A stretch of DNA of 64,000 bases from DAOPYU01 sp942493245 (GTDB lineage: Bacteria; Sumerlaeota; Sumerlaeia; UBA8349): positions 5,766,001-5,830,000 of the forward strand of contig OW818685.1 of the NCBI GenBank assembly GCA_942493245.1. The letters run 5' to 3'. Under the pieces are notes generated by a model. The model was not told the DNA's origin, ran no database searches, and saw nothing but the letters and a program-made list of their open reading frames with translations. Shown here piece after piece: positions 7,877 to 16,694 of this stretch. Within the stretch, counting starts at the first letter, position 1; each line of letters opens with the position of its first letter. A program made the position numbers and the translations under genes.

Positions 7877-10414
7877 ATGGGTTTGTTCCATGTGGTTTGG
7901 GGAGACATAAATCGGCTCGCAGGGCGAGGTTGCTTGGCCGTACTGGCCTGCGCTCTGGCGCTGAGTGGGATCGCGCTCGAATCGCCGCAGGCGCAAGAGG
8001 CCGCCTTGACGGTCGACGCCGATCAGGTGATGCACCGCCTGACGCGGACCCTGACAGGCGCGTGTATCGAGGACGTGAACCACGAGGTCTATGGGGGAAT
8101 CGACAGCCAGATGCTCTTCGGGGAGAGTTTCCAGGAACCCGCCCCGGCGCTCTCGCCGGTCGAGGGGTTCAAGGCCTACGGCGGAGAGTGGAAACTCGAG
8201 AACGGAGAACTGATCGGCAAGGGGGAGAACGGTCCCAAACTGGTCAGGGACGCCGAAGCGTTCTCGGACGGTGAGACCGGCGTGGACATTCTGTTGCCCG
8301 ACCGCAACGCGGGCAATGCGGGATTGATTGTCAAAGTGAACCGGCCTGGAGTCGGAGCGGACAACTTCGATGGATACGAGATTTCGCTCGACGCCGCGCT
8401 CCAGATCGTCCGCGTGGGACGCCATCGCCACAACTGGGAACACATCCGCGATATCCCGTGCGACATCCCGGTCGGGGAATGGATTCCCCTGAAGGTGGGG
8501 ATTCAAGGCTCCTCCCTGAAGGTGTGGGTGAAAGACCAGTGCGTGTTCGAACACGAGGAACGCACACCCCTCAATCCGGGGACAGTGGGCCTGCGGCCCT
8601 GGGGGCGCGAGGCGCGTTACCGGAACCTGTGGATCAAGCCCGGCGGAGAAACCGGCGGTGCGGTTCAGAAGATTCCCTTCACCGCCACCCAGACCACGCC
8701 CCTCGCGGTCAGCGGGATGTGGCGCGCCATCAAAACAGGGACAGCCGTTGGAGAATTTGCGCTGGAAACCGCTCAACCTTTTTCGGGTATTCAGAGTCAG
8801 CGGCTTTCCTTCTCGGAGGGTGAGGGGTCCATCGGAATCGAAAACCAGGGACTGAATCGTTGGGGCCTGAACTTTGTCGCGGGAAAACCCTGTGAGGGTT
8901 TCCTTTACGCGCGGGCCGAAAAACCGGTGGAACTGGCGGTTTCACTCGAAAGCCGGGACGGACAAAAGTCTTATGCGGAAAAACGCCTGACCGTGACAAG
9001 CGCCGGATGGAAACGGGTGGATTTCACGCTGACTCCGAACGGAACCGACCCCGCCGGACGGTTTGCGATCCGCCTCGAAAAACCGGGGACAGTCTCGGTG
9101 GGCTACGCCTTCCTCCAACCGGGCGAGTGGGGACGGTTCAAGGGATTGCCCGTGCGCCGCGACGTGGCCGAGGGGTTGATCGAGCAGGGTATCACCGTCC
9201 TGCGCTACGGCGGGTGCATGGCGAACGCAGCCGAGTACCGTTGGAAGAAAATGATCGGTCCGCGCGAGAACCGTCCCCCCTATAAGGGGTGGTGGTATCC
9301 GTATTCGTCGAACAGATGGGGCATCGTGGACTTTATGAACTTCTGTGAAGCCGCCGGTTTCGAGTACATCCCCGACTTCAATGCGAGCGAAACGCCACAG
9401 GACATGGCCGACTTCATCGAATACGCCAAAGGCCCGGCGGACAGCGAGTGGGGTAAGCGCCGCGTGGCGGACGGTCACCCGGCGCCGTACCGGTTGCGTT
9501 ATCTCCAGATCGGCAACGAGGAGCGGGTGGACCTGCGGTACTTCGACAAGTTCAAACCCACCGCCGAGGCGATCTGGGCCAGAGACCCCGAAATCATCCT
9601 GGTCGTCGGCGATTTCCAGTACACCAAGCCCATCGCGGACCCAATGAAGTTCGACGGTTCCGTGGTCGGTCTCACCAGTCTGACCGCGCAAAGCAAAATC
9701 CTGGCCCTGGCCCGCACACACAACCGCGAGGTCTGGTTCGACCTGCACGTGAACACCGAAGGGCCGCGCCCCGACGCGAGTCTCGAAGGGATGCTGTCGT
9801 TCACCGACGCGCTGGGCCGCCTGGCCAACGGCGCCCGACACAAGGTCGTTGTCTTCGAACTCAACGCCGGCAACCACTCGCAGAAACGCGCACTCGCCAA
9901 TGCGCTGGCCACCGGTGCGATCGAGCGCGATGGGCGTATCCCGATGGTGGCCTCCGCCAACTGTCTGCAACCGGATGGTCAGAACGACAACGACTGGAAC
10001 CAGGGACTGTTGTTCCTCGATCCCTCCACCGTCTGGTTGCAGCCTCCCGGGTATGTGACGCAGATGCTCGCGCGCAATCTTCAGGTCGAGGTGGTGAAGG
10101 CCGCTGTTGAAGACCAGGGCCAGCCGCTCGATGTCACCGCCACGCGCAGCGAAGACGGAAAGACTCTGGTTCTGCAGGTGGTGAACCCCGAGTCGAAACC
10201 CGTCACGCTTCCGGTGCGCCTCAACGGTTTCAAACCCTCGAAGTCCACTGCCGTTGTGGAAGAACTGGCCGGTCCGCTTGACGCGGCCAACACGCGGCAG
10301 AACCCGAAAGCGATCGTGCCCCGGAAGTCTGAATGGGAGCATGAGGCGAAGGAGGGAACCACGGCGGCTTACACGTTTTCCCCGTTCTCTTTCACACTTC
10401 TGCGGTTTGAGTGA
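7877..10414 (+). CDS. Secreted GH51-type alpha-L-arabinofuranosidase with inserted carbohydrate-binding-like domain
   Basis: 845 residues. A signal peptide spans about residues 1-39 (hydrophobic stretch LAVLACALALSGIAL). A short GH51-like N-terminus (LTGACIEDVNHEVYGGIDSQ) is interrupted from about 85 to 245 by a beta-sandwich domain with EWKLENGEL and YRNLWIKP, resembling LamG/CBM66-type modules. The catalytic barrel follows, with LRYGGCMANAAEYRWK. The likely acid/base is Glu548 in QIGNEE and the likely nucleophile is Glu661 in VVFELNAGNHS. Such enzymes release terminal L-arabinofuranose from arabinan or arabinoxylan outside the cytoplasm. The start at 7877 is chosen because GGAAGGAG lies 8 bases upstream. 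The GH127-type gene follows 141 bases downstream, suggesting joint use of arabinose-containing glycans. Confidence 0.85.
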   Translation: MGLFHVVWGDINRLAGRGCLAVLACALALSGIALESPQAQEAALTVDADQVMHRLTRTLTGACIEDVNHEVYGGIDSQMLFGESFQEPAPALSPVEGFKAYGGEWKLENGELIGKGENGPKLVRDAEAFSDGETGVDILLPDRNAGNAGLIVKVNRPGVGADNFDGYEISLDAALQIVRVGRHRHNWEHIRDIPCDIPVGEWIPLKVGIQGSSLKVWVKDQCVFEHEERTPLNPGTVGLRPWGREARYRNLWIKPGGETGGAVQKIPFTATQTTPLAVSGMWRAIKTGTAVGEFALETAQPFSGIQSQRLSFSEGEGSIGIENQGLNRWGLNFVAGKPCEGFLYARAEKPVELAVSLESRDGQKSYAEKRLTVTSAGWKRVDFTLTPNGTDPAGRFAIRLEKPGTVSVGYAFLQPGEWGRFKGLPVRRDVAEGLIEQGITVLRYGGCMANAAEYRWKKMIGPRENRPPYKGWWYPYSSNRWGIVDFMNFCEAAGFEYIPDFNASETPQDMADFIEYAKGPADSEWGKRRVADGHPAPYRLRYLQIGNEERVDLRYFDKFKPTAEAIWARDPEIILVVGDFQYTKPIADPMKFDGSVVGLTSLTAQSKILALARTHNREVWFDLHVNTEGPRPDASLEGMLSFTDALGRLANGARHKVVVFELNAGNHSQKRALANALATGAIERDGRIPMVASANCLQPDGQNDNDWNQGLLFLDPSTVWLQPPGYVTQMLARNLQVEVVKAAVEDQGQPLDVTATRSEDGKTLVLQVVNPESKPVTLPVRLNGFKPSKSTAVVEELAGPLDAANTRQNPKAIVPRKSEWEHEAKEGTTAAYTFSPFSFTLLRFE

Positions 10415-10555
10415 GATCTTGAAGACCCGGTTCGGAAGTTTATGAAGAAAGTCCGGCTGAGCGGAAAGGATTTTCTTGCAATCACAGAAGGATTCTTTTA
10501 AGCAGAAACCGTTGACGTTGGCTGTGCCATATTATTACTAAGGAGCGTAATACCG

Positions 10556-12535
10556 ATGAAAGCGCTATTGTGTGCCATGCTCGTACTGACCGTGTTCGTC
10601 CCCGCGATTCCCGCCCAGGAGGCCACGTCCCCCCACCCCCTGACCGCTATTCCGATCCAACAGGTCCAGATCGAAGATGAATTCTGGAGCCCCAAACTCA
10701 AAGTCTGGCGTGAGGTGACCATCCCCGACTGTTTTACGAAGTTCGAGAAGGAAGGCGCGCTGGCCAATTTTGACGCGGTCCGCGATGGCGGCGGGGAGTT
10801 CCACGGGCAGGCGTGGTACGACGGCCTGATCTACGAAATGATCCGGGGCTGCGCCGATTTTCTGGTCACCAAACGAGACCCCGCCCTGGAAGCCCAATTG
10901 GATGCCTACATCGAGCGGATCGCCGCAGCGGCCGCCAAAGACCCGGACGGGTACCTGAACACGTACACCCAACTCAAGGAACCCACCCACCGTTGGGGAC
11001 AAAACGGGGGAAATGATAACTTGCAGCACGACGTGTACAACGCTGGCGCCATGATCGAGGCTGGGGTCCACTACTACCGGGCCACTGGCAAGACCCGCCT
11101 GCTCGCCGTAGCCGTCAAACTTGCCAACCACATGGCCGACCTCATGGGGCCCGCGCCCCGCAAGAGCATCATCCCCGGTCACTCGCTCGCCGAAGAATCC
11201 CTGGTGAAACTCTACCTGCTCTTCCGCGAGAAACCGGAACTCAAGGCCCAGATGCCCGTACCGGTCGAGGAAAAACGCTACCTGGAACTGGTCGAGTTCT
11301 GGATCGGCAACCACGGGAACCACGAGGGACGCAAGGATTTCGGTTCCTACGGTCAGGACCACAAGTCCGTCTTCGAGATGGAAACCCTCGAGGGCCACGC
11401 CGTGCGCGCCACCCTCCTCTGTACCGGTCTGGTGGCCGCCTACTCGGTCAACGGGCGCGAGGAGTACCTGACCACCGCCCGCCGCCTCTGGGACAACATG
11501 GTCCTGCGTCGCATGTACATCAACGGAGGACTCGGCGCGCAGGCCAAGATCGAAGGATTCGCCGGCGACTACGACCTGCCCAACAACGGCTATCTCGAAA
11601 CATGCGCGGCCATCGGCGCTGGATTCTTCCACCGCAACATGAACCTGGCGCTGGCCGATGCCCGTTACGCCGACGAACTCGAACGCGTTCTCTACAACGG
11701 CGTTCTGAGCGGCGTCTCCCTGAAGGGCGATTCCTACTTCTACGAAAACCCCCTTGAGGCCGACTCGAAACGGACCCGCTGGGCCTGGCACAGCTGTCCC
11801 TGTTGCCCTCCGATGTTCGTCAAGATCATGGGTGCCCTTCCCGGTTACATCTACGCTCAGGATCCCCAGGCTGTTTACGTCAATCTGTTTATCGGCAGTG
11901 AGGCCAACCTGACCGTGGCCGACACAAAAATCCAGATCAAGCAGACGACCCGCTATCCGTGGGACGGCGCGGTTCGATTCTCCATCGAACCCGAACGGGA
12001 AGCCGAGTTCGCCGTCAACCTGCGCCAGCCCGCTTGGTGTGAGGGAGCGACTGTGGCGGTCAATGGTGAGACACAGAAAGACTGTCCCAAGGTCCGTGGC
12101 TACGCTCAGCTCCAGCGGAAGTGGAAGAAGGGCGACACGATCGAACTGACGCTGCCCATGCCTGTCCAGCGCGTCAAGGTCCACCCGAAGGTGGCCGCGA
12201 ATATCGGCCGGGTGGCCCTCCAGCGCGGACCGCTGGTCTATTGCCTCGAAGGGCCGGACAACCCCGCGGGCGTTCGCAACCTTTTCCTCCCGTCCGAAAC
12301 CCCGCTCAAAGCCGAAGCCAAATCCAACCTCCTCGGCGGGATCACGGTGATCCAGGGCAAGGCCCAGGCCGTCCAGAAAACCGAGTGGCCCGACACGCTC
12401 TACCGCCCGGCCACTCAGGCCGCTCCCCTGAAGGAGGTCGAATTCACGGCGATCCCCTACTACGCCAACGCCAACCGCGAGCCGGGCGACCTCCAGGTCT
12501 GGATGGCCGAAACCCCGGATATGGTTGCGCCCTGA
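10556..12535 (+). CDS. Secreted GH127-type beta-L-arabinofuranosidase
   Basis: 659 residues with a signal peptide of about 20 residues (ALLCAMLVLTVFVPAIPAQ). The (alpha/alpha)6-barrel family pattern is clear: LQHDVYNAGAMIEAGVHYY, YINGGLGAQ, YLETCAAIG, ELERVLYNGVLSGVS and CPCCPPMFVK. The zinc-thiolate active site of GH127 uses one Glu and three Cys; matching residues here are Glu348, Cys350, Cys416 and Cys417. The enzyme is expected to remove beta-L-arabinofuranosyl units, for example from plant extensin or pectic side chains, after export. TAAGGAG lies 9 bases upstream of the ATG. It shares strand and theme with the preceding GH51-type gene and ends before a strong stem-loop. Confidence 0.88.
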   Translation: MKALLCAMLVLTVFVPAIPAQEATSPHPLTAIPIQQVQIEDEFWSPKLKVWREVTIPDCFTKFEKEGALANFDAVRDGGGEFHGQAWYDGLIYEMIRGCADFLVTKRDPALEAQLDAYIERIAAAAAKDPDGYLNTYTQLKEPTHRWGQNGGNDNLQHDVYNAGAMIEAGVHYYRATGKTRLLAVAVKLANHMADLMGPAPRKSIIPGHSLAEESLVKLYLLFREKPELKAQMPVPVEEKRYLELVEFWIGNHGNHEGRKDFGSYGQDHKSVFEMETLEGHAVRATLLCTGLVAAYSVNGREEYLTTARRLWDNMVLRRMYINGGLGAQAKIEGFAGDYDLPNNGYLETCAAIGAGFFHRNMNLALADARYADELERVLYNGVLSGVSLKGDSYFYENPLEADSKRTRWAWHSCPCCPPMFVKIMGALPGYIYAQDPQAVYVNLFIGSEANLTVADTKIQIKQTTRYPWDGAVRFSIEPEREAEFAVNLRQPAWCEGATVAVNGETQKDCPKVRGYAQLQRKWKKGDTIELTLPMPVQRVKVHPKVAANIGRVALQRGPLVYCLEGPDNPAGVRNLFLPSETPLKAEAKSNLLGGITVIQGKAQAVQKTEWPDTLYRPATQAAPLKEVEFTAIPYYANANREPGDLQVWMAETPDMVAP

Positions 12536-12587
12536 CCGGGCGCCATTCGACCCAGGACATCGGAAGAATAGAATCCCTTTTCAAAAC

Positions 12588-12626
12588 CCAGGCCCTTTCC
12601 GGACTATCCTTCCGGAAAGGGCCTGG
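12588..12626 (+). terminator. Strong stem-loop after the GH127 gene
   Basis: A 16-base stem (CCAGGCCCTTTCCGGA pairing with TCCGGAAAGGGCCTGG) with a loop of about 7 bases lies 53 bases after the GH127 stop. There is no U-tract, so it may be an mRNA-stabilising or rho-assisted end rather than a classic intrinsic terminator. Confidence 0.5.
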
Positions 12627-12713
12627 CGCTACGAAACCGCAACCAATATCCGTAGGGGCGGACCTGTGTGTCCGCCCTATGAGAGGAAGAGGCGCCGGAT
12701 GATCGGGAAATGT

Positions 12714-12933
12714 GCGGGCCCAGCGCCAACGGCGCGATCTATTGTCGCCTGGGGCATCGCCCCAGGAACTGATCGGTTATTTAAAAACAGGGCTGAAAGC
12801 CCGATTTATCGAAACATTTCTGCCGTTTCCATAGCCCGGGCCTTCAGCCCTTGTGAAAAAAGGGGACGCCTTTCCTGGGGCGACGCTTCGCTTGCCCCAG
12901 GCTACAATGCATCCGCGCCGTTGGCGCTTCAAC
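12714..12933. repeat. Repeat family A, copy 2
   Basis: The same order of modules as copy 1 at 7405-7636: AGCGCCAACGGCGCG, CCTGGGGCATCGCCCCAGG, GGGCTGAAAGCCCG, a spacer, GGGCCTTCAGCCC, CCTGGGGCGACGCTTCGCTT GCCCCAGG, and CGCGCCGTTGGCGCTTC. The left half is shortened relative to copy 1. It is non-coding. Confidence 0.8.
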
Positions 12934-13008
12934 TGCGGTTTTCAGGTTCATCCTTTTCACGAGCGGGACACCCGTGCCACCTCCACCCCCTTTCACGCAC
13001 GATTTAAC

Positions 13009-13038
13009 TTGCAATTGCAAAGTGATTTGCCCTATAGT
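13009..13038 (+). promoter_or_regulatory. Candidate promoter overlapping a perfect 12-base palindrome
   Basis: TTGCAA (13009-13014) and TATAGT (13033-13038) are separated by 18 bases, a plausible -35/-10 pair for the gene at 13069. The -35 lies in the perfect palindrome TTGCAATTGCAA (13009-13020). The second gene downstream encodes a winged-helix regulator, so the palindrome could be its operator for autoregulation; this is inference. Confidence 0.4.
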
Positions 13039-13068
13039 CAAATCGTGAGGCTGGAAAGGACCAACCCG

Positions 13069-13665
13069 ATGGACGTGCGCCGAGCGGTGGACCAGATTGC
13101 CGAAATCCGTGAGTGCCTGGCGCGCAGCCAGGCCTATCAGGGTTACCGTCCCTGGGTCATGGCGGCGGTTGGTGGGGTCGCCTGTCTCGCGGCGGGCCTT
13201 CAGGCCTGTCTCGACGTCACGCAGTCCCCCGTGGGGTATGTCGTTTTCTGGTCTATGGTCGCGGCCATCGGGATCGGATTCGGCGCCGGTGCGCTCCTGG
13301 TGGATTCCCGGCGGACCCGCGACCCGCAGCTGCGCCAGCTGATCCAGACGCTGTCAGCCCAGTTTGTCCCGACCCTGGTGGCGGGCGTTTTTATCACCGG
13401 GACGCTGATGTGGCGCCTGCCCGAGGCCGTGGCCTACCTGCCCGCGATCTGGGCGCTGCTCTTCAGTCAGGGCTTCACGGCCCTGCGCCCCTACCTGCCT
13501 CCGTACGGCGGAATTATCTGCGGGTTCTACCTGCTGGCGGGGCCGATTTTGTTCGGCTTCGCCGTTCCCGGCCAGGCGCCCCCGCCCTGGGCGATGGGCG
13601 CGACGTTTGGCGGCGGCCACTTTCTGGCCGCGTGGTTGATCTACCGCAGTGAAAAGGAGAAATGA
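13069..13665 (+). CDS. Integral membrane protein paired with a winged-helix regulator
   Basis: 198 residues: a soluble N-terminus (MDVRRAVDQIAEIREC) followed by five or six hydrophobic segments and a short RSEKEK end. It is of a type often found directly upstream of winged-helix regulators, but I do not recognise a named family. The start at 13069 has GGAAAGGA about 8 bases upstream; the open frame extends back into repeat family A without support. The stop lies 2 bases before the next start, so the two genes are almost certainly co-transcribed and translationally coupled. A role as sensor or target of the regulator is only inferred. Confidence 0.65.
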   Translation: MDVRRAVDQIAEIRECLARSQAYQGYRPWVMAAVGGVACLAAGLQACLDVTQSPVGYVVFWSMVAAIGIGFGAGALLVDSRRTRDPQLRQLIQTLSAQFVPTLVAGVFITGTLMWRLPEAVAYLPAIWALLFSQGFTALRPYLPPYGGIICGFYLLAGPILFGFAVPGQAPPPWAMGATFGGGHFLAAWLIYRSEKEK

Positions 13666-13667
13666 GG

Positions 13668-14090
13668 ATGTCTCCCCAACCACCGGAGGAATCCCCGGAG
13701 ACCGGCGGACGATTCGCCTACGAGGGTCTGGATCGCGTGCTGCACGAAAAGGCGCGCCTGGGCATCCTGACCTCGCTCCTGTCCCACCCCGAAGGTCTCC
13801 TGTTCAACGACCTCAAACGGATGTGTTCCCTGACGGACGGCAACTTGAGCCGTCACCTTCAGGTGCTGGAGGAAGAGGGACTGGTGGAGGTCTGGAAGGG
13901 GTATGAAAAGAAGCGCCCGAAAACGCTCTGCCGCCTGTCGAGCGAGGGGCACAAGCGTTTCCTGGCCTACCTGACCGAGCTCGAGCGGGTGGTGCGGGAC
14001 GCCGCCCAGGCGCTCGAGGCCACCGCCGGAAGCGGGGTTCCGCGCGAAGCGTTGGGGAAGGGGCTGGATTCGGGACTGGTGTTGGGGTGA
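13668..14090 (+). CDS. Winged-helix transcriptional regulator
   Basis: 140 residues. The core from about residue 20 to 100 is a winged helix: RVLHEKARLGILTSLLSHPE, LLFNDLKRMCSLTDGNLSRH (recognition helix), LQVLEEEGLVEVWKGYEKKR (wing). This matches the MarR/ArsR-like HTH_34 type. It probably binds DNA as a dimer and may control its own operon through the palindrome at 13009-13020. The start at 13668 is preferred because AAGGAG is 8 bases upstream; an alternative ATG at 13662 overlaps the stop of the membrane gene. The inducing signal is unknown. Confidence 0.8.
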   Translation: MSPQPPEESPETGGRFAYEGLDRVLHEKARLGILTSLLSHPEGLLFNDLKRMCSLTDGNLSRHLQVLEEEGLVEVWKGYEKKRPKTLCRLSSEGHKRFLAYLTELERVVRDAAQALEATAGSGVPREALGKGLDSGLVLG

Positions 14091-14299
14091 GGAAGAGGGG
14101 CTTTTTTTTGATATAGACACTTTGTGTTGCAGAGTTATTTGGCCCGCAGGACTGATATTTGTTCCTCTCCAAGTTTGGAAGGATTGCTACATGTTCCTGA
14201 ATCGTGTGAGTTATACAGAGTGCGTTTTGCGGTCTTTTCGCGGAAAGCGGTTGAAATGGAATCTGCATACCCCATACTTGACGGAAAGGTTGGACCAGG

Positions 14300-14809
14300 A
14301 TGAAACGATGTCTTATTTTACTGATTGGCATTCCATTCTTGATGCTGATTCTGTATCTGGTGTTGGATTCTCTCAATCGCTATCTGATAAGTATCCCTGT
14401 TCAGGAAAATGTACTTCCAGGGATCTGGATTGCTCACAGAAACGAAGGAATCGAAATATTTAATTTTAGTGATGACCGAACATTCTCACAAAAATTTTAC
14501 AGGAATGGAGATATTGTTTTCTCAACGACGGGGAAATGGTCTGTCAAGTATATCAGTGCTTCTTCTTTTCAGAGGAGTGAACAATTGATGATATTAGATA
14601 CAATTATTTTTTGCCATTCTGAATCTGGAAAAGAAGAGAAGAGACCAACAGTTGTGGAAGCGCATATTTGGAATTATCCCCCCAGAATAATGATAGAGAT
14701 TGAAGGCGATTATGCGCTTTCGAAGAAGATAACAAAAAAAGATGTCGGAAGGGCAAAGGAAGAGATGCCAAGTATAGATTTCTCAGAATTCTTTGAAGCA
14801 GTAAAGTGA
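14300..14809 (+). CDS. Hypothetical membrane-anchored protein, A/T-rich orphan
   Basis: 169 residues. An N-terminal transmembrane segment (CLILLIGIPFLMLILYLVL) is followed by a predicted extracytoplasmic domain with many beta-type stretches (GIWIAHRNEGIEIFNFSDD, GKWSVKYISASSF) and a Lys/Glu-rich end. No family is recognised. The gene and its surroundings (about 14100-14830) are clearly richer in A/T than the rest of the window, with codon choices to match, which suggests recent acquisition. AAGGTTGGACCAGG lies upstream of the ATG. It is followed by a half copy of repeat family A. Confidence 0.55.
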   Translation: MKRCLILLIGIPFLMLILYLVLDSLNRYLISIPVQENVLPGIWIAHRNEGIEIFNFSDDRTFSQKFYRNGDIVFSTTGKWSVKYISASSFQRSEQLMILDTIIFCHSESGKEEKRPTVVEAHIWNYPPRIMIEIEGDYALSKKITKKDVGRAKEEMPSIDFSEFFEAVK

Positions 14810-14869
14810 GTGTTTCCAGATTTTAACTCCCGAGGGTCATAATCGTGCCCATAAACAGATCTTTGTTTC

Positions 14870-14963
14870 GGGCCTTCAGCCCTTGTGAAAAATAAGGACG
14901 CTTTTCCTGGGGCGACGCTTCGCTTGCCCCAGGCGGGTATGAATCCGCGCCGTTGGCGCTCAA
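14870..14963. repeat. Repeat family A, copy 3 (right half only)
   Basis: Only the right-hand modules are present: GGGCCTTCAGCCC, CCTGGGGCGACGCTTCGCTT GCCCCAGG and CGCGCCGTTGGCGCT. It lies between the A/T-rich orphan and the radical-SAM gene. Loss of the left half next to foreign-looking DNA suggests that the repeat marks an insertion or deletion junction. Confidence 0.7.
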
Positions 14964-15031
14964 TAGCGGTCTTTGGTTCAAAAATATCATTCTCCCACAT
15001 GTTTTTGGCATGTGGAGACAAGGCGGATCTT

Positions 15032-16654
15032 ATGCGCATCCTGCTGATCAATGCCCCACACCCTTCGATCGGGAGTCGCATCCCGCGCGAGCACCTGCCG
15101 CCGCTCGGGTTGCTCTCCATCGGAGGCCCCCTGCTCGACGCCGGGCACTCGGTCCAACTTCTGGACGCGGAGTTCGGGCCGATGCCGATCGAGAAAATCG
15201 TCGAGCAAACGGTGACGTTCAATCCCGAGGCGATCCTTCTGGGTCATTCCGGCTCCACCTCCGCCCACCCAATCATTTCCGAGATCACCCGCGCCCTGCG
15301 CGCTGCGCTCCCTCTCGTGTGGATCGTGTATGGGGGCGTGTTCCCGACCTACCACTGGCGCGAGATCCTGAATGAAGAACCGCAGGTGGACGTGATCGTC
15401 CGGGGCGAGGGGGAGGAGACGACGCCCCGCCTCCTCCACGCCCTCGAGACCCACGCCCCCCTCGACGCGATCCCCGGCATTGCGTATCGGCATCGGGGCG
15501 CCCCCGTCGCCACCCCACCCGCCCCGCTGATCCGCGACCTGGACGCCTGCCGCGTCGGGTGGGAACTCATTGACTTCCGCCGCTACAGCTACTGGGGCGA
15601 CAAGCGGGCCGTGGTGGTTCAGTTTTCGCGCGGGTGCCCGCATGCCTGCACCTACTGTGGTCAGCGGGGGTTCTGGACGCGGTGGCGCCACCGCTCGCCC
15701 GAAAAGTTCGCGGCCGAACTGGCCTGGCTCCACCGCGTCCACGGCGTCGAGGTCATCAACTTCGCCGACGAAAACCCCACCTCCTCGCGCCGCGCGTGGC
15801 TCGCCTTCCTCAAGGCGCTCATCGCCGAGAACGTCCCCCTGACGCTGGTCGGCTCCACCCGCGCGGACGACATCGTGCGCGACGCCGACATTCTCCATCT
15901 GTACAAACAGGCCGGAGTGGACCGCTTTCTCCTCGGGACGGAGAGTTGCGACGAGGAGACCCTGCGCCGGATTCAGAAGGGCGGCTCCACGAACAAAGAC
16001 CGCGAGGCGATCCGGTTGCTCAGGCAGCACGACATCCTGTCCCTGGTGACCTACGCCGTCGGGTTCGAGGACGAGTCGGACCGCGACTACTGGCGCAGCC
16101 TGCGCCAGCTCCTCTCGTACGATCCGGACCAGATCCAACTGGTGTACGCCACGCCGCACCGCTGGACCCCCTACTTCCGCCAGGTGGCCGAACGCCGCGT
16201 GATCCAGACCGACCGGCGGCGGTGGGATTACAAACACCAGGTTCTCGCCGCCGGGAGTGTGCCGCCGTGGCGGGTGCTGCTGTGGGTCAAAAGCATCGAG
16301 GCCCTCCTCCAGATGCGCCCCCGCTCGCTCGGGCGGTTCCTGGCGCACCCCGACCGGGCGATCCGCGACGCCATCCACTGGTATTACCGCGTCGGGCGGA
16401 AGGTCTGGTTCTACGAAGTCTGGAACTTCTTCTTCCGAGACCGCCACCTCAAACACGGCCCCACCCTCACCGAGTTCTGGGGCCCGCCCCAGGACCACGA
16501 GGCCGAAGCAATGGCGTGCGGAAGGAAGACGGAGGAAGCGGGGGGGAAGGAAACGCGGGGAACGCAGACTCAACCCCGAATGCCTCTGGAGGCGTCCGAG
16601 GAGTCCGAAAAGATGGAAGAGGCGGAAGAGTTGCTTGAACTTCAGGCGCGGTGA
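15032..16654 (+). CDS. BchE-like cobalamin-binding radical SAM protein
   Basis: 540 residues. A B12-binding-type N-terminal domain spans about 1-140 (MRILLINAPH, YGGVFPTYHW, VIVRGEGEE). A radical SAM domain follows with GCPHACTYCGQ, giving cluster Cys202, Cys206 and Cys209, then RGFWTRWRHRSP. The latter, with FADENPTSSRRAWLAFLKAL and AIRLLRQHDILSLVTYAVGF, resembles anaerobic Mg-protoporphyrin IX monomethyl ester cyclase (BchE). No other bacteriochlorophyll gene is visible, so the substrate is uncertain; a different tetrapyrrole or methylation/oxidation chemistry is possible. The last 45 residues are Glu/Lys-rich and low in complexity. The start has AAGGCGGA about 5 bases upstream; the longer frame runs into repeat A. 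Confidence 0.75.
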   Translation: MRILLINAPHPSIGSRIPREHLPPLGLLSIGGPLLDAGHSVQLLDAEFGPMPIEKIVEQTVTFNPEAILLGHSGSTSAHPIISEITRALRAALPLVWIVYGGVFPTYHWREILNEEPQVDVIVRGEGEETTPRLLHALETHAPLDAIPGIAYRHRGAPVATPPAPLIRDLDACRVGWELIDFRRYSYWGDKRAVVVQFSRGCPHACTYCGQRGFWTRWRHRSPEKFAAELAWLHRVHGVEVINFADENPTSSRRAWLAFLKALIAENVPLTLVGSTRADDIVRDADILHLYKQAGVDRFLLGTESCDEETLRRIQKGGSTNKDREAIRLLRQHDILSLVTYAVGFEDESDRDYWRSLRQLLSYDPDQIQLVYATPHRWTPYFRQVAERRVIQTDRRRWDYKHQVLAAGSVPPWRVLLWVKSIEALLQMRPRSLGRFLAHPDRAIRDAIHWYYRVGRKVWFYEVWNFFFRDRHLKHGPTLTEFWGPPQDHEAEAMACGRKTEEAGGKETRGTQTQPRMPLEASEESEKMEEAEELLELQAR

Positions 16655-16675
16655 AGAGAGGGGCCTCTGAGGTGG

Positions 16676-16694
16676 CATGGGCGTACCGCCCATG
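16676..16694. repeat. Small hairpin CATGGGC...GCCCATG after the radical-SAM gene
   Basis: A perfect 7-base stem (CATGGGC/GCCCATG) with a 5-base loop, followed within 100 bases by GC-rich GCCGGCG palindromes (about 16730-16790). It lies in the convergent gap between 16654 and 16821 and may serve as a transcript end for both sides. Confidence 0.4.
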
